DNA of 64,000 nucleotides, from contig OY282381.1 of NCBI GenBank assembly GCA_958295915.1, forward strand, positions 2,068,722 to 2,132,721, written 5' to 3'. Shown in pieces: positions 9,124 through 18,600 of the stretch (position 1 is the first letter of the stretch; each line of letters starts with the position of its first letter). The stretch comes from an uncultured Caldilineaceae bacterium (GTDB lineage Bacteria; Chloroflexota; Anaerolineae; Caldilineales; Caldilineaceae). The notes under the pieces are model-generated. The model did no database searches. It was not told the origin of the DNA and saw only the letters and a list, made by a program, of their open reading frames with translations. The position numbers and the translations under genes were made by a program.

Positions 9124-10013
9124 ATCATACTGCGATGCAAGCCGCGTTTCCGACTTCCGCCCGTACGAGACATGTTCTTGATTGCCAGCTTTTCTACCGC
9201 TATCTTCTGATAGTTTCGCACGATAGCGGTGGTCAACCGATGGCATTCATTCCGATTGCGCACCGTATTCCTACGCCTCTCACGAGCAAAAGTGGCGATT
9301 GTCTTTCTCCGTCGATTGCTGCCTTTCTTCTTTGTGGCAATCGCCTGCTGCAGCTTCGTTTCCCTGCTTCTGTCAATCATGCGCCGGGATACTGTCTTCC
9401 CATCGCTGAAGGTCATCCTCTCATTCACGCCCACATCGATGCCAACCGCAGTATCCACAGAAGTAAGTGGCTCACTTTCCTCTTCATAGACCAGGTCAAC
9501 TGTCAGGATGCGCCCGTGCATCACGATTCGCAACGCTTTCAACCGGCTGCTATCTGGCAATTCACGATTTGGGCGTATCCGAATAGCGGGCAATCCTTTC
9601 ACCTTGATACGATTGCCCTTCACCATGCCCGCTGTAACGCTTGCCAACTCAAGGCATTGATAGCGCTGATGGGGCTTGAAGCGTGGATAACCAGGCTTCT
9701 CCCCAGCCTTTACCCTGCGAAAGAACGCTTTGAACGACCTGTCTACACGCTTCAAGACCCCACGGGAAACTGTTAACCCTATATCGCGCCAGAACTGCTG
9801 GTCCTGCCGCAGTTGGGTCAGCTCTTTCATCTGCCTATACATGGTCATGCCCTTGCCGCAGGCGCGGTATATGTCTCGTCTCTGTTCAAGGGCGCGATTG
9901 TAGAGCCAGCAGCAGGCGCGCAACACCTCACGGACGCGGGCATAGCCAGCTCGCGAACAGTAGCCGCGCTCTTGGTAGGTCTTGTGGATTGTGGTAAGAT
10001 GGGGGGTATCCAT
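9093..10013 (-). mobile_element. tnpB: Truncated TnpB (IS200/IS605-family OrfB)
   Basis: 306 residues with the TnpB N-terminal helix-rich part (ACCWLYNRALEQRRDIYR), the RAFKAFFRR-type block KRVDRSFKAFFRRVKAGEKP GYPRFK, and the RuvC-I region VGIDVGVNERMTFSDG with its catalytic Asp. The frame then loses homology after HRSMMEQTWGM. The second and third RuvC motifs and the C-terminal zinc finger are missing, because the coding sequence runs into a permease remnant and ends at TGA 9093-9095. The nuclease is therefore probably inactive, and the 3' end that would carry the guide RNA is lost. No tnpA is present. Confidence 0.85.
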
Positions 10014-10029
10014 AAGCCATTCTCTTGTG

Positions 10030-10070
10030 GATCATAGCCCGTAGTGCGCCAACACTGACGGGCTTCTCTC
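10030..10070. repeat. Subterminal hairpin of the IS200/IS605-like end
   Basis: AGCCCGT and ACGGGCT arms (7 bp) flank a 15-base loop just upstream of the tnpB start. This fits the imperfect palindrome recognised at IS200/IS605 ends. The exact element border cannot be fixed, because the other end is deleted. Confidence 0.4.
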
Positions 10071-10161
10071 TTACTTGAACTATTCCCAGTATGCCACATA
10101 CTCACAGCCTACGCCAATCCAACACGCTGAAATCCTTGTGCAGTTAAGTACATAATTCCCT

Positions 10162-10395
10162 TTACTTGCCTGCTTTGCTATCCGCTTCGCCCTCCATCAG
10201 TTCGTGTAGCCGACCCACACATTCCGCGAGATATTCATCGCTGGGTCGTTCGCCCCACAACGGCATGAAACTCAATATGTCGCCAATATCCCATATCCAA
10301 CGGAGCTTAACAAAGGTTGGCATGAGTTGTTTTTCCAGGTCAGATAGGAGGCGAACAGATTCAATGTAAGGCTTTCCCTTCAGGTACACACGCAT
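10162..10395 (-). CDS. Small protein of unknown function
   Basis: 77 residues, not recognised. The sequence begins MRVYLKGKPYIESVRLLSDL and has a charged C-terminus (LHELMEGEADSKAGK). It is Leu/Trp-rich with no clear signal peptide. Coding is plausible from its protein-like composition, and an in-frame TGA lies 15 bases before the ATG. No clear ribosome site is seen. It stands between the TnpB remnant and the second Opp operon and may have travelled with the insertion element. Confidence 0.4.
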   Translation of the reverse strand: MRVYLKGKPYIESVRLLSDLEKQLMPTFVKLRWIWDIGDILSFMPLWGERPSDEYLAECVGRLHELMEGEADSKAGK

Positions 10396-10665
10396 GACGA
10401 ATTTTTGTCAGCGGTTTGGATAAGGTAATTGTGATTAAATCCACTGCGAACTCATTCGCAGTGGGCTGGTTCGGGTAAGTTGTAGTTCCCTGGAACAACG
10501 GGTCGCGCGTCTTCAGCGTCCAGAACGGTGTTTGTCTTTGCGAATGGTTGGCCCATCTTTGCGGACATCCTTTATGGATTCTGGTATCGATTCCCACTTC
10601 CTATGTGAAAGTTGAATGCGCCCTTTTCGAGCAAGGGCGCATTGTTGGACGAAGGCTGAGAATCG
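10396..10665. other. Intergenic stretch with family A hairpin
   Basis: 270 bases downstream of the second oppC-like gene. No convincing gene is seen; the only clear structure is the hairpin at 10615-10643. Confidence 0.5.
10615..10643. repeat. Family A hairpin with compensated stem
   Basis: Perfect 11-bp stem AATGCGCCCTT/AAGGGCGCATT around loop TTCGAGC. The loop equals the family loop, while inner stem pairs differ on both arms from other copies (CTCT/AGAG becomes CCTT/AAGG). It lies just downstream of the second oppC stop. Confidence 0.8.
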
Positions 10666-11976
10666 TTAGCGATACGGGTCAGCTGCATCGCGCAGCCCAT
10701 CGCCGAGGAAATTCAAGGCCAGTATCGTAACAATAATGACGACGCCGGGGAGCAGCAACCAGGGCGCCAGCGCCACAGACCGCAGATTCTGGGACTCCTG
10801 CAGCAGAACGCCCCAGCTAATCGTGGGTGGACGCAGACCCAGCCCAAGGAAGCTGAGCGACGTTTCGCTGAGGATCATAGCGGGGACGGCCAGGGTGGCG
10901 GAAGCGATCAGGTGGCTGAAAAATGAGGGCACCATGTGCCGCAGGATAATGCGCATCTCACCGGCGCCAGCGAAGCGGGCGGCAAGGATGAACTCCTCCT
11001 CGCGCATAGCCAGAAAACGGCCGCGCACAGCGCGCGCCAGGAAGGTCCAGCCGATCAGCGAAAGGATGATGGTAATACCGAAATAGATCCTGAGGCTGGA
11101 CCAATCCCTGGGCAGGGAGGCGCTCAAGGCCATCCACAAGGGGATGGACGGGACGGAGCGGATGAACTCGATCAGACGCTGAATGATGACATCCACCGCG
11201 CCGCCGTAGTACCCAGAGATACCACCCAGAACAACGCCAAAGAGAAAACTCAAGATAACGCCGATCAGACCGATCGACAGAGATATGCGTGACCCATAGA
11301 TGATGCGGGTCAACATATCCCGCCCCAGTTTATCAGCGCCCAAGACAAACAGTGTGGCGAACGAAGGCGCGCCTTCCTCCCTAGCTTCGTCAACAACCGC
11401 TTCGTTGATGCCAAAGAGGTGGCGGTTACTCTCAAACAACCCCCAGATGCGATAGCTATCCCCCTCGGGCCAGAAATAGATGGGATAGCGTACCGTCTCA
11501 TCGATCTGGAACTCCATGCGCAGGGTTTCGGGATTGCGCGCCTGCGTAAGCCCATAGACAAAGGGCCTGCCCTGGAATTTTCCCTCATGGAAGAAGTGAA
11601 TCCGCTGCGGCGGCGCGTAAGTAAGGGCCACCTCATAGGTCTCTGGATTGTACGGTGAGAGAAACTCAGCGAAGATGGCGATCAGGTAAAGCAGAATGAC
11701 AATCACGCCGCCAACGACCGCCATCTTATGCTTGGTGAAACGCCACCACATCATCTGCAGCGGGGCAGCGACATAGAGCCGATCCTGCTCCTCATTAGCG
11801 TCGAGATAGGAGGCCGTGTCGTCGTAGACCTCATCCATGTCGAGATGGAAATCCCCCGCCTTCGTCGCCGAAGGTTTGAACGCGCCTCCGCTCGAAAGAG
11901 GCGCATTGCCGGGCGGGTCGGTGTCGCCCGCTGCCCGCGGGCGAGACGCCCGCGATCCCGATCGATCTACATCCAT
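10666..11976 (-). CDS. Peptide/glycan ABC importer permease (OppC-like), second system
   Basis: 436 residues from the ATG at 11976, one base after the upstream oppB-like stop, with GGGAGGG as ribosome site. An unusual hydrophilic N-terminal region of about 70 residues comes first. It includes NAPLSSGGAF encoded by a family A palindrome (11882-11907). Then come the first membrane helix, a long periplasmic insertion (PPQRIHFFHEGKF..) and the BPD_transp_1 core with AARFAGAGEMRIILRHMVPS. The tail LALNFLGDGLRDAADPY is diagnostic of OppC. An alternative start is the ATG at 11838 (MDEVYDD), which would place the palindrome in the leader. There are no ATPase genes in this operon. Confidence 0.92.
   Translation of the reverse strand: MDVDRSGSRASRPRAAGDTDPPGNAPLSSGGAFKPSATKAGDFHLDMDEVYDDTASYLDANEEQDRLYVAAPLQMMWWRFTKHKMAVVGGVIVILLYLIAIFAEFLSPYNPETYEVALTYAPPQRIHFFHEGKFQGRPFVYGLTQARNPETLRMEFQIDETVRYPIYFWPEGDSYRIWGLFESNRHLFGINEAVVDEAREEGAPSFATLFVLGADKLGRDMLTRIIYGSRISLSIGLIGVILSFLFGVVLGGISGYYGGAVDVIIQRLIEFIRSVPSIPLWMALSASLPRDWSSLRIYFGITIILSLIGWTFLARAVRGRFLAMREEEFILAARFAGAGEMRIILRHMVPSFFSHLIASATLAVPAMILSETSLSFLGLGLRPPTISWGVLLQESQNLRSVALAPWLLLPGVVIIVTILALNFLGDGLRDAADPYR
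11882..11907. repeat. Family A palindrome inside oppC-like gene, in frame
   Basis: GCGCCTCC, loop GCTCGAA, AGAGGCGC, ATT (one stem mismatch). Read on the minus strand it encodes N-A-P-L-S-S-G-G-A, the same frame and orientation as in the sulfatase. Confidence 0.8.
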
Positions 11977-11977
11977 G

Positions 11978-12964
11978 CTACCCTCCCATCCGAATGCGCG
12001 GATCAAGCAGAGCGAGAAGTATATCTGAAATCAAGGTGCCGATGATCGTCAATGTGCTGAGCATCAACAAGAAGCTGGCCGCCAGATACATGTCCTGGGT
12101 CAACAGCGAACGCAGCAGAAGCGGGCCGGTGGTTGGCAGGCTCAGTACAACAGAGACGATGATCGAACCAGACACCAGTTGGGGCAGTGCCCAGCCCATG
12201 GTACTCACAAACGGGTTCAATGCCACCCGTGTGGGATATTTGAGCACGAGCCTGAGTTCATTCAGCCCTTTCGCTCTCCCAGTCTCGACATAGGGTTTGC
12301 TCAATTCATCCAATAGATTGGCGCGCATGGTGCGCACAAGCCCGGCCGAACCAGCCGTCCCCACAATGATGGCCGGCGCCCACAGATGTTTGAGCAGATC
12401 AACGAACTTGGCTATGCTCCAGGGCGCGTCCACAAACTCGCGAGAGAAGAGGCCGGAAATATTGACGCCAAAATAGGCAAAGGCCATCCACATCAGGATG
12501 AGGGCCAGCAGAAAGTTGGGTGTGCCCAATCCAATAAAGCTCAAGGCCGTAAACAGATAGTCCCAAACGGAATACTGATAGACGGCCGAAAGTATCCCCA
12601 CCACAAGCCCGACAAACCACGAAAACAGCAAGGCGCTGAGAGCGACTATCACCGTGAAGCCCAGACGGTCCCAGATCAGATCGCTTACAGGAAGCTGCCA
12701 TTCAAACGAGAAGCCAAATTTGCCCTGCACAACGTTGGCCAACCATTTCAAATACCGAATCTGAACAGGCTGATCAAGCCCATACTGCTTCGTGAGCGCG
12801 TCGATTTCGTCCTGACGCGGCGAGTCACCTTGAGCCATTCGATTGGCGATATAGGAGGTGATATAGTCGCCGGGAGGAAGTTCAATGACGATAAAGGAGA
12901 TCAGCGATATCATAAACAGAGTTGGGATCATCAAGAGGAACCGGCGGAAAATAAATGATGACAT
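11978..12964 (-). CDS. Peptide/glycan ABC importer permease (OppB-like), second system
   Basis: 328 residues from the ATG at 12964 (MSSFIFRRFLLMIPTLFMIS); a TTG four codons upstream is less likely. OppB features: VIELPPGDYITSYI after the first helix, the EAA loop VETGRAKGLNELRLVLKYPTRVA, and the tail IGTLISDILLALLDPRIRM. It forms the channel with the downstream OppC-like subunit, with only one base between the genes. It is preceded by a repeat hairpin that separates it from the binding-protein gene. Confidence 0.93.
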   Translation of the reverse strand: MSSFIFRRFLLMIPTLFMISLISFIVIELPPGDYITSYIANRMAQGDSPRQDEIDALTKQYGLDQPVQIRYLKWLANVVQGKFGFSFEWQLPVSDLIWDRLGFTVIVALSALLFSWFVGLVVGILSAVYQYSVWDYLFTALSFIGLGTPNFLLALILMWMAFAYFGVNISGLFSREFVDAPWSIAKFVDLLKHLWAPAIIVGTAGSAGLVRTMRANLLDELSKPYVETGRAKGLNELRLVLKYPTRVALNPFVSTMGWALPQLVSGSIIVSVVLSLPTTGPLLLRSLLTQDMYLAASFLLMLSTLTIIGTLISDILLALLDPRIRMGG

Positions 12965-12988
12965 GGCGAACACCAATGGTTCGTGGTC

Positions 12989-13053
12989 AGTGGCCAGTAG
13001 CTAGTTTCCAGTAGCCAGCGCCTGCAGTTTCTGGCCACTAGCCACTGGCCACT
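12989..13053. terminator. Long repeat hairpin (family D) between binding protein and oppB-like gene
   Basis: A 16-base arm AGTGGCCAGTAGCTAG (12989-13004) pairs with CTAGCCACTGGCCACT (13038-13053) with one mismatch, enclosing 33 bases. It is made of AGTGGCCAGTAG-type units that recur at 28309, 29775, 29885 and 46246. Its position suggests an mRNA-stability or attenuation element. Confidence 0.6.
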
Positions 13054-13073
13054 GGTGTTACTGAAGGTAGGGG

Positions 13074-15059
13074 TTACTGTCGGAGGAAATACTGCTCCGG
13101 CCAGGTATTCCCCGGTGTCTGCAGATGCCAGGTGGCGATTGCCTGGCGGGGAACATTGCCCATGTTCTTGCTGACCACCACGGGCGAAGGCAGGCTGACA
13201 GCCATACTAAAGGTCCAGAGATTCTCCTTATTAATGTCCAGAATCTCCTGGAACAGACGGTGATGTTCGTCGTTATCCGCTGTCGCCTTGATCGCTTCGT
13301 ACAGATCGATCACTTTGCGCAGATCGCCGGTTGGCTCTACGCCGTTCGCCCCGCCTGACTGATACCAGAGGGCATAGCAGGCCGCGTGATGCGAACTGCC
13401 TTGGGCGAAGGGCAAAAAGTGCCGAGGGTCGATAAGCGGGTTAAATTCGCTGGATCCAGTCCAGACAGTCATATCATGTTCGGAGGCCTGTACCCGTTGC
13501 GACCAGAGCGGACGCGCTTCTTCTTTAAGGTTCAGTTGCACACCCACCGCAGCCAAGTATTTCTGCATCAACTCGGCGATACTACTCCACGCGCCAAAGA
13601 CAGGAGCGTAGGAGAAGGTGATGCTGAGTGTTTCGCCGTCCGGTCGCAGGCGGATTCCATTGGCGTCTTTTTCGGTCAGACCCATCTCGTCCAGCAGCGA
13701 ATTGGCCAGGTCCGGATTGTACTCGGTGGCGTTTTTGGCCTGCGATTCATCATAGAAGGAGGAGGTAGACAGAGGTGACGGCTGCCCTGGCTCTCCCTGC
13801 CCCAGGTAGACGGCCTCGACGACCTCATTGCGGTTCATAGCATGGGACATGGCAAAGCGGAAGCGTTTGTCGTTGAAGATCTCGTGTAAGACCGGGTCCG
13901 GATGGCAGAGGTTGAAGGAGAGCACCGCGTCGCTGGTGTTGCCGTAGGTCCACAGGAAGATCTCATAGTTTCCAGCCTCTTCATTCTCTTTGAAGAGAGA
14001 GAAGTTCTCCATCAGGATATGGCGGTTCTGCATATCGATCTCGCCAGCGACCGCACGCAGGTTCAATACCTCGGCATCTTCAACAACATCTGTTGACACC
14101 TTGTCGATATAGGGCAACTGATTCCCAGCCGAGTCCACTTTCCAGTAGTAGGGGTTGCGTTCCATCACAATGGGTACTTCAGGCGTAATCTGTGTGAAGC
14201 GCCAGGCAAACAGGACCGGCAAGTCCAAATTGAGACGCTGCGTAGCCCGATTGGTGAAGAGTTGATGCCAGAATTCAAATTCATCTTCCTGGGCCATTGT
14301 CGTCAACTCTGCTTCATCGACGTAATTACGATGGAACTGGGACAGATAGTGTTTGGGATGCCAGGTCATCTCGGCGCCGCTGGCCCCGGCGAGGAAGGTC
14401 AGGAAGAGACCGTGAGGCGCGGGGAAGGTGAAACGAATGGTAAATTCGTCCGGCGCGTCCATGACAACGGGTTCGCCCCCTACAGTTAACCAAACTGGGA
14501 AGCTGGGAGCCAGATCTTCATCCCCCAGTTTATCTTCATACCAGAACATCAGGTCTTCAGAGGTGAAGGGTTCGCCATCCGACCATTTGACGCCCTTGCG
14601 CAGATGGAAGGTGTAAGTTGTGGCATCGTCTGAAACTTCCCACGATTCGGCTAAGTTGGGAATATATTCAGTGCCGTTAATGCTATAACGGATCAACTGA
14701 GGATACATCAGACGGAATCTGTAGATACCCGCGTCACCTGGCCCTACAGCAATGCGCCTCCAAGTGCCGCCATATTGACCGATCTCATCCCATGGTTCGA
14801 TGACCAAGGGGTTGGAAGGCAGTCGCTGGTCCACGGGGGGCAGATCGCCATTGGCGACCATCTCGGCCAACATCGGCGCTTCGTTGTACTGGGATGCGGC
14901 TGCAGCGGGCGCTTCTGCGGCAGCGGGTTCTGCAGCCGCAGCCGGCGCTTCTTCGGGGGCAGGCGCCGCGCCGCCGCCGCAGGCAGCCAATACCGCGCCT
15001 GCGGTGGCAAAGGCAGATGCCTGCAGGAATCGTCTACGGGAAATGTGTTTCTGGGTCAT
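13074..15059 (-). CDS. Family 5 extracellular solute-binding lipoprotein, second system
   Basis: 661 residues with twin-arginine lipoprotein signal [21 protein letters not shown], Cys at 27, then an Ala/Glu/Pro-rich linker. SBP_bac_5 hallmark: [22 protein letters not shown]; second block [20 protein letters not shown]. Its N-terminal region after the linker ([22 protein letters not shown]) is nearly the same as in the first system's protein (NEAPMLKELVEAGDLSPVDERL), pointing to duplicated importers with diverged ligands. GGAGGG precedes the ATG. The genes for OppD and OppF are absent, so it probably shares those at 814-2940. Confidence 0.94.
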   Translation of the reverse strand: MTQKHISRRRFLQASAFATAGAVLAACGGGAAPAPEEAPAAAAEPAAAEAPAAAASQYNEAPMLAEMVANGDLPPVDQRLPSNPLVIEPWDEIGQYGGTWRRIAVGPGDAGIYRFRLMYPQLIRYSINGTEYIPNLAESWEVSDDATTYTFHLRKGVKWSDGEPFTSEDLMFWYEDKLGDEDLAPSFPVWLTVGGEPVVMDAPDEFTIRFTFPAPHGLFLTFLAGASGAEMTWHPKHYLSQFHRNYVDEAELTTMAQEDEFEFWHQLFTNRATQRLNLDLPVLFAWRFTQITPEVPIVMERNPYYWKVDSAGNQLPYIDKVSTDVVEDAEVLNLRAVAGEIDMQNRHILMENFSLFKENEEAGNYEIFLWTYGNTSDAVLSFNLCHPDPVLHEIFNDKRFRFAMSHAMNRNEVVEAVYLGQGEPGQPSPLSTSSFYDESQAKNATEYNPDLANSLLDEMGLTEKDANGIRLRPDGETLSITFSYAPVFGAWSSIAELMQKYLAAVGVQLNLKEEARPLWSQRVQASEHDMTVWTGSSEFNPLIDPRHFLPFAQGSSHHAACYALWYQSGGANGVEPTGDLRKVIDLYEAIKATADNDEHHRLFQEILDINKENLWTFSMAVSLPSPVVVSKNMGNVPRQAIATWHLQTPGNTWPEQYFLRQ

Positions 15060-15179
15060 GGAGTCCCTCCAAATGGAATGGTTGGATCGAACTATATTGT
15101 TGCCGCACCCGAGATCAGTCTTTCAACAGACTGTCTGCTGGTGAAGAGGCGCAAGAATAACAGGGGCACAGAGCCAAGC

Positions 15180-15520
15180 GCCATGTCGAACATGATATGT
15201 CCGCATTTGTGTAGTCCTACTCAATCTTGCCAATGGAGCTCTGTTGTCAGGGGGTACAGCCAAAGCCCTACGATGGCCAGGCAAGGTCAATCCAGGTTGT
15301 TTCAGATGTCGAGTATATTGAGTAGAGCTTCGATGTCGGGGGGGATAATACAACGCTCCACGATGGCCAAAGTTCGGTCAATCCAGGTTGTTGCAGATGC
15401 CGAATTATCTTACGTGAAGCCCTGTTGTCGGGGATACAATTGGCGCTCCACAATGGCCAGGTTTGTTCAATCCAGATTATGGTTTCAGGTCGATAGTGTT
15501 GCTTGTTCTTCAGGCAAAAT
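15180..15520. repeat. Degenerate 90-bp tandem repeat
   Basis: Units starting ACGATGGCCAGG (15270), ACGATGGCCAAA (15360) and ACAATGGCCAGG (15450) are spaced exactly 90 bases and share GGTCAATCCAGGTTGTT-like and TGTCGGGG-like blocks. A fourth, weaker unit precedes at 15180, and the last one is cut short. No spacers or conserved hairpin are present, so this is not CRISPR. It fills most of the 561-base gap between the second Opp operon and the restriction enzyme gene; nothing else is seen there. Confidence 0.8.
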
Positions 15521-15620
15521 AGCTGATTTAACCATTATACACCTAGGGCCTTATACAACGCAATGTCGCCAGGACGCGGAGACGCAAGGGAAACCCTATG
15601 GGCAGGCACAAGCCCCGCCT

Positions 15621-18600
15621 CTACGGGTCAATCCCTAGCCCCGGCAAGTTGGGTACAATGTTTACTGTCTCCAGGCTCACGCTGATGACCTTTCCGATCA
15701 GGTTGACGATGTACCGCGGGTCATCGGCGCGATTGGGGTCGTTGACGATGCCGCTGCGTCTGTCTGTCTTGACCCGGTATTGATCGATGATCCATTCCAG
15801 AGCCGAGCGGTTGCCCAACCGATAGTCAAAAGCTTTTGCTGGAATCCCGCCCAGTGTCAGGAAGTTATTGTAGCGAATCTGCGTTTTGTCTCGGGACAGC
15901 TTCATCTTCTCGACGCGCCAATCAAGCGGCAGATCCGGGTTTTCGCTGACTGTCAGCGGATAGGCGGGCATCTCTTCATAGCCGACGTGGATTCCCCCCA
16001 GGCGCGCGCCGGCTCTGGCAAAGGCCCGGAAGTCCGGGGCAAAGGGCAGACGCGGCAAGTCGCGCTTGAGGTTGGCTTGATACCGCTGCCGATAGGCGGG
16101 ATGATGCAGCAGGCCGTAGACGTAATGGAAGATATCCCATTTGCTGATTGTGTCATCGCGGTAGCGCGCGCGGAACTGCGCCAGCGCCCAATCGGTGATG
16201 TTCTCCCGGCGGTTGCCGCCGTCCTCGTCGTAGGTGTAGAAGGGAAAGCATTGGGAAGCATCAATGGAGGTTAGCGCTACATTCGGAATCATATCTGTGC
16301 AGAAACACCAATACTCAGCGCGTCCCCCAGCGCCTGGAACAATGATCGCCCGATTTTCCGTTTCGGTCTGCGGTGTGGGGAAGATCGATGGGCAGACGTA
16401 TACACGTTCGTTCATCATTCTGTCAAAGTAAAGGTTCGATTGTGTAAACGGGCGATAGAGTGATGTCCTCAGCTTTTCTTGCGAAAAATCAGTGATTTTC
16501 CCTCGTGTCAAATTTCGTTTAAGTGTCTCGCCCCAGCTAATGCGACGGTCATCAGAGACTACAAAATCATCGACGTTGGCATCTCGGCCTGCCTGTCGTT
16601 CCCACTTGAACACCTGCTCGTTGTAGAAATCGATCATCCGACTCATGTTCTCTGTGAGCGCGTCACGGTTGAAATTGTACGCCCAGGCATCACGGCTAGT
16701 GCTGGCGCCACGGCTGTACGTCTTACATATCACATCCACCGCCTCGCCTTTTGCCCCCTTCGCTTCCTGGCTCCCCAGCGGCATAAAGCTCTCAAATTCA
16801 GCGTGGAGTCCCTCGGTCAGCCAGGTGTGTCGCTTGTCCGGTCTGATCTCTTGCCACTCTATATTGCCTGCGTGTTGGCGTTCATGCAGAAAGTCGAATT
16901 TTCGCTTTTTGTTCCACAGATCGTCGGTTCGATAGTAGAAGATACGGGATAGCTGGCCTTGTGGTTGCCCGCCCCTACGCTTCACAAACAGGTTGATGCT
17001 TACCCCCACCCGAATGCCGAATACATTGGCATCCGAGACCTTCAAGCCCTTGCGCGCATTCCCGCCCAAATCGAGACTGTACAGGGTATCGAAATCGTCT
17101 GCCAGGTGTTTTCTCATGCCATCAAACGCCACAGCGTCGAGAAAGCTGTTGTTGGTGATAAAGGCGACAATCCCCTCCTCTCCAATGCGGTCCGCTGCCC
17201 AGCGTATCGCCTTCACATACGGGTCGGAGAGCGCGTTTTTATTGGTCGCCTTGGAATCGTGCGCGTAGGTCTCGCGCACCCGCTTGTCCAGTGTCTCATA
17301 TTTGCGGTTCTTGTTGTTGTCGTTCTCGTTGACCTGTCCCACGTTGTAGGGCGGATTGCCGATGACCACGAACATCGGCAGCTGGCGGTCCTCCGCCAGA
17401 TCGAAGGTATCGACAAGGCAGATGCCTTCAAAGGGCTGATACGTGCCGGTCGCCGCGTAAAATTCATGCTCGATGTTCATGCTGGCGATGTAGTAGGGCA
17501 GCAGCATCACCTCGTTGCCGTGCAGCTCCGACCTGTACTTGCCCTCCAGCGCGGTTCTGTGTATCTCCCGCATCAGGCGCACGATGAAGTTGCCCATGCC
17601 CACAAACGGGTCGATGATGTGAACCCCAGGGTCGGATAGCGAGCGCCCAAACTCGCTCTGCAGGATGTGGGCAACGCTTTGCGCCATGAAATCGACGATC
17701 GGCTGTGGCGTATAGACGATGCCATGCGTATCGGCCACCCTGACCGAAAAGCCCTGGAAAAACTGCTCATAGACCGTGTTGAGAAAATTCTGCTTCTGCG
17801 AAAAGTCGCTAATGGTTGCAGCCACGCGCTCGATGACCGCGTAGAAGCGGTCCAGGCTGTGGAGAAAATCACCACGACTGAACGACTGCGATGTGAGCGC
17901 GTTGATTACCTTCTCGATCTCATTGGCGATGACATTGCGCTGGGTGAAGTCGGGATTGCTGAACACTGTGCGGAACAGACGCTCGGTCAACAGATGCTGT
18001 ATCAGCATCTCCTCGACCGCCGCCTCAGACAGGTTCGGATTGATCGAGTGACGACATTTTTCCAGAAACTCGCCAAAGGCGGCCGTAAAACGATGATTCG
18101 TCTGCCGCTCCTTGTGGATCAACGCCGCCAACCCGCGCCCGATCTCCGGCACCCTGTCTTTGAACTGCGCCACCGCCTCCTCCCAGACAGCGTACTCCTG
18201 CGGACGATAGCCGAAGAAGGCTTCCAGTACCCCGATCAGCTGCGCCGGGTCGCTCAGGTCCGCGTCAAGCAGCTGCCGCCCGTTCTGCCACAGGATGGCG
18301 CGTTGCGGCGTCTGAAAAAGGATGTTGTCGTCCGGATAGCCGGCCTCGAACTTGCGCCGCGCTTCAGACAGCAGATCGTCGTGGATATCCTTCGCCTCCC
18401 AGATGCCATGGATCAGCTGGAAATCGTCGATCAATGCGCCGTCGACCACGATGCGCCGCTTGCCGCGCGCAGTGTTCGATACGCCGCTGCTCGCAAGAGG
18501 CGCGATGGCCTGTTCCGGCGCCAGCGTCCACGCGCACTGCCGCGCGCAGTGTTCAAGCAGCGCCTGAAAGGCGGCGCGCGCCGCGCTTTCATGGCTGATG

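Noticed and set aside
10361-10597. 78-codon minus-strand frame upstream of the small unknown gene
   Set aside because: No ribosome site, overlaps another candidate, and composition is not protein-like.
15180-15520. 90-bp repeats as CRISPR or a replication origin
   Set aside because: Repeat units fill the whole period with no unique spacers, there are no DnaA-box clusters, and no dnaA or rep gene is near.
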